This document shows, piece by piece, positions 5,904-6,409 of a stretch of 6,409 nucleotides of DNA (positions are counted from its first letter, which is position 1; every line of letters starts with the position of its first letter). The notes beneath the pieces were generated by a model that ran no database searches, was not told the origin of the DNA, and saw only the letters and a list, made by a program, of their open reading frames with translations. Origin of the DNA: SAR116 cluster bacterium (GTDB taxonomy: Bacteria; Pseudomonadota; Alphaproteobacteria; Puniceispirillales; Puniceispirillaceae); assembly GCA_002700485.1 (NCBI GenBank), contig PADU01000022.1, forward strand, positions 1 to 6,409. The letters are read 5' to 3'. The translations under genes and the position numbers were made by a program.

Positions 5904-6409
5904 GCCTTTGTCTTCCGACGTGAAGGTTTTGCCGTTTCTTCTGGCAAACGGGCCAACACTGTTTCGCCAGCAATCGACTTCTGCCCTGCACGCACCAGCG
6001 GTTCAACCGCTGCAGGCAACCAAACATCCACACGGCTGCCAAACCGAATAAGCCCGTAAATCTGACCAGCAACAAGCCGATCACCGACATCCACATCACA
6101 TAAAATCCGCCGAGCAACTAACCCGGCAATCTGCACAAAGCCAATTTTAGGAGCCTGCTTAATGCCAGTATCTAACACCAAAGCAAGTCGTTCATTATTT
6201 GTACTCGCTTTATCCAGACTAGCGTTTACAAATTTTCCTTTTTCATAGTGTTTGCCGCAGACGACACCAGATAAGGGACTACGATTCACATGCACATCAA
6301 AAACATTCATGAAAATAGAGATGCATCGCCAATCACCTTTAGGTAAATCAATTTCTGGTGGGACATCAGATATACTGGTATTCAATATGCGTCCATCAGC
6401 TGGTGCAAT
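5900..6409 (-). CDS. psd: Phosphatidylserine decarboxylase, short alphaproteobacterial type (N-terminus beyond the right edge)
   Basis: Decarboxylates phosphatidylserine to phosphatidylethanolamine at the inner membrane using a self-generated pyruvoyl group. The visible 169 residues open with IAPADGRI, the conserved (S/A)PADG motif whose Asp serves in self-cleavage. ISIFMNVFDVHVNRSPLSG follows, with catalytic His at fragment residue 40, then FVNASLDKAS, NERLALVLDTG, VQIAGLVARRILC and LIRFGSRVDVWLP. Cleavage is expected between Gly124 and Ser125 of RFGSR (Ser codon 6037-6035), making a small alpha subunit of about 45 residues ending in a basic tail. The frame is open to the window end: a TTG at 6385 could be mistaken for a start, but the PADG motif lies upstream of it. 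About 65 residues, including a membrane segment, should lie outside. The gene overlaps pssA by four bases, and its product acts on the PssA product. Confidence 0.95.
   Translation of the reverse strand: MAPADGRILNTSISDVPPEIDLPKGDWRCISIFMNVFDVHVNRSPLSGVVCGKHYEKGKFVNASLDKASTNNERLALVLDTGIKQAPKIGFVQIAGLVARRILCDVDVGDRLVAGQIYGLIRFGSRVDVWLPAAVEPLVRAGQKSIAGETVLARLPEETAKPSRRKTKA

Noticed and set aside
5890..6117. Minus-strand 75-residue open frame across the psd/pssA junction
   Set aside because: It is an out-of-frame shadow of psd, whose RFGSR and HVNR motifs define the true frame.
6383..6385. TTG as the start of psd
   Set aside because: The frame stays open upstream to the window end and encodes APADG, a conserved decarboxylase motif, so the gene is truncated by the edge, not started here.

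Overview
The window looks like a chromosomal segment of a moderately AT-rich alphaproteobacterium. The evidence is the short RFGSR-type phosphatidylserine decarboxylase overlapping pssA, a Mur-type Fur protein without the CxxC zinc site, and a znuA/znuCB-zur arrangement with zur as the last gene. Genus cannot be fixed from the sequence. No phage, insertion sequence, CRISPR array, tRNA or rRNA was seen. Six complete genes and two genes cut by the window edges account for almost all of it.

Left part (1-2857): a zinc uptake locus. A divergent intergenic region separates znuA (minus strand, cut at the left edge) from znuC-znuB-zur (plus strand, genes overlapping each other by a few bases). A near-consensus Zur operator (550-564) covers the -10 element facing znuC and lies just upstream of znuA, so one site could silence both arms when zinc is plentiful. 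ZnuA would bind periplasmic zinc, ZnuB would form the channel, ZnuC would power it, and Zur would close the feedback loop. The truncated znuA carries a histidine-rich insert built from nearly identical 48-bp tandem repeats, the most striking feature visible by eye.

Middle (2862-4966, minus strand): a Fur/Mur-type metal regulator followed 80 bp downstream by a membrane-anchored, single-domain glutamate-synthase-like protein with the FMN/3Fe-4S core but no amidotransferase domain. Whether they share a transcript is not clear.

Right part (5106-6409, minus strand): psd (cut at the right edge) and pssA overlap by an ATGA junction and encode the two consecutive steps from CDP-diacylglycerol through phosphatidylserine to phosphatidylethanolamine.

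Nothing here amounts to a convincing undescribed system. The points worth a second look are the ZnuA repeat array, the shared Zur operator, an apparently altered regulatory metal site in Zur, and the regulator/glutamate-synthase-like pairing.
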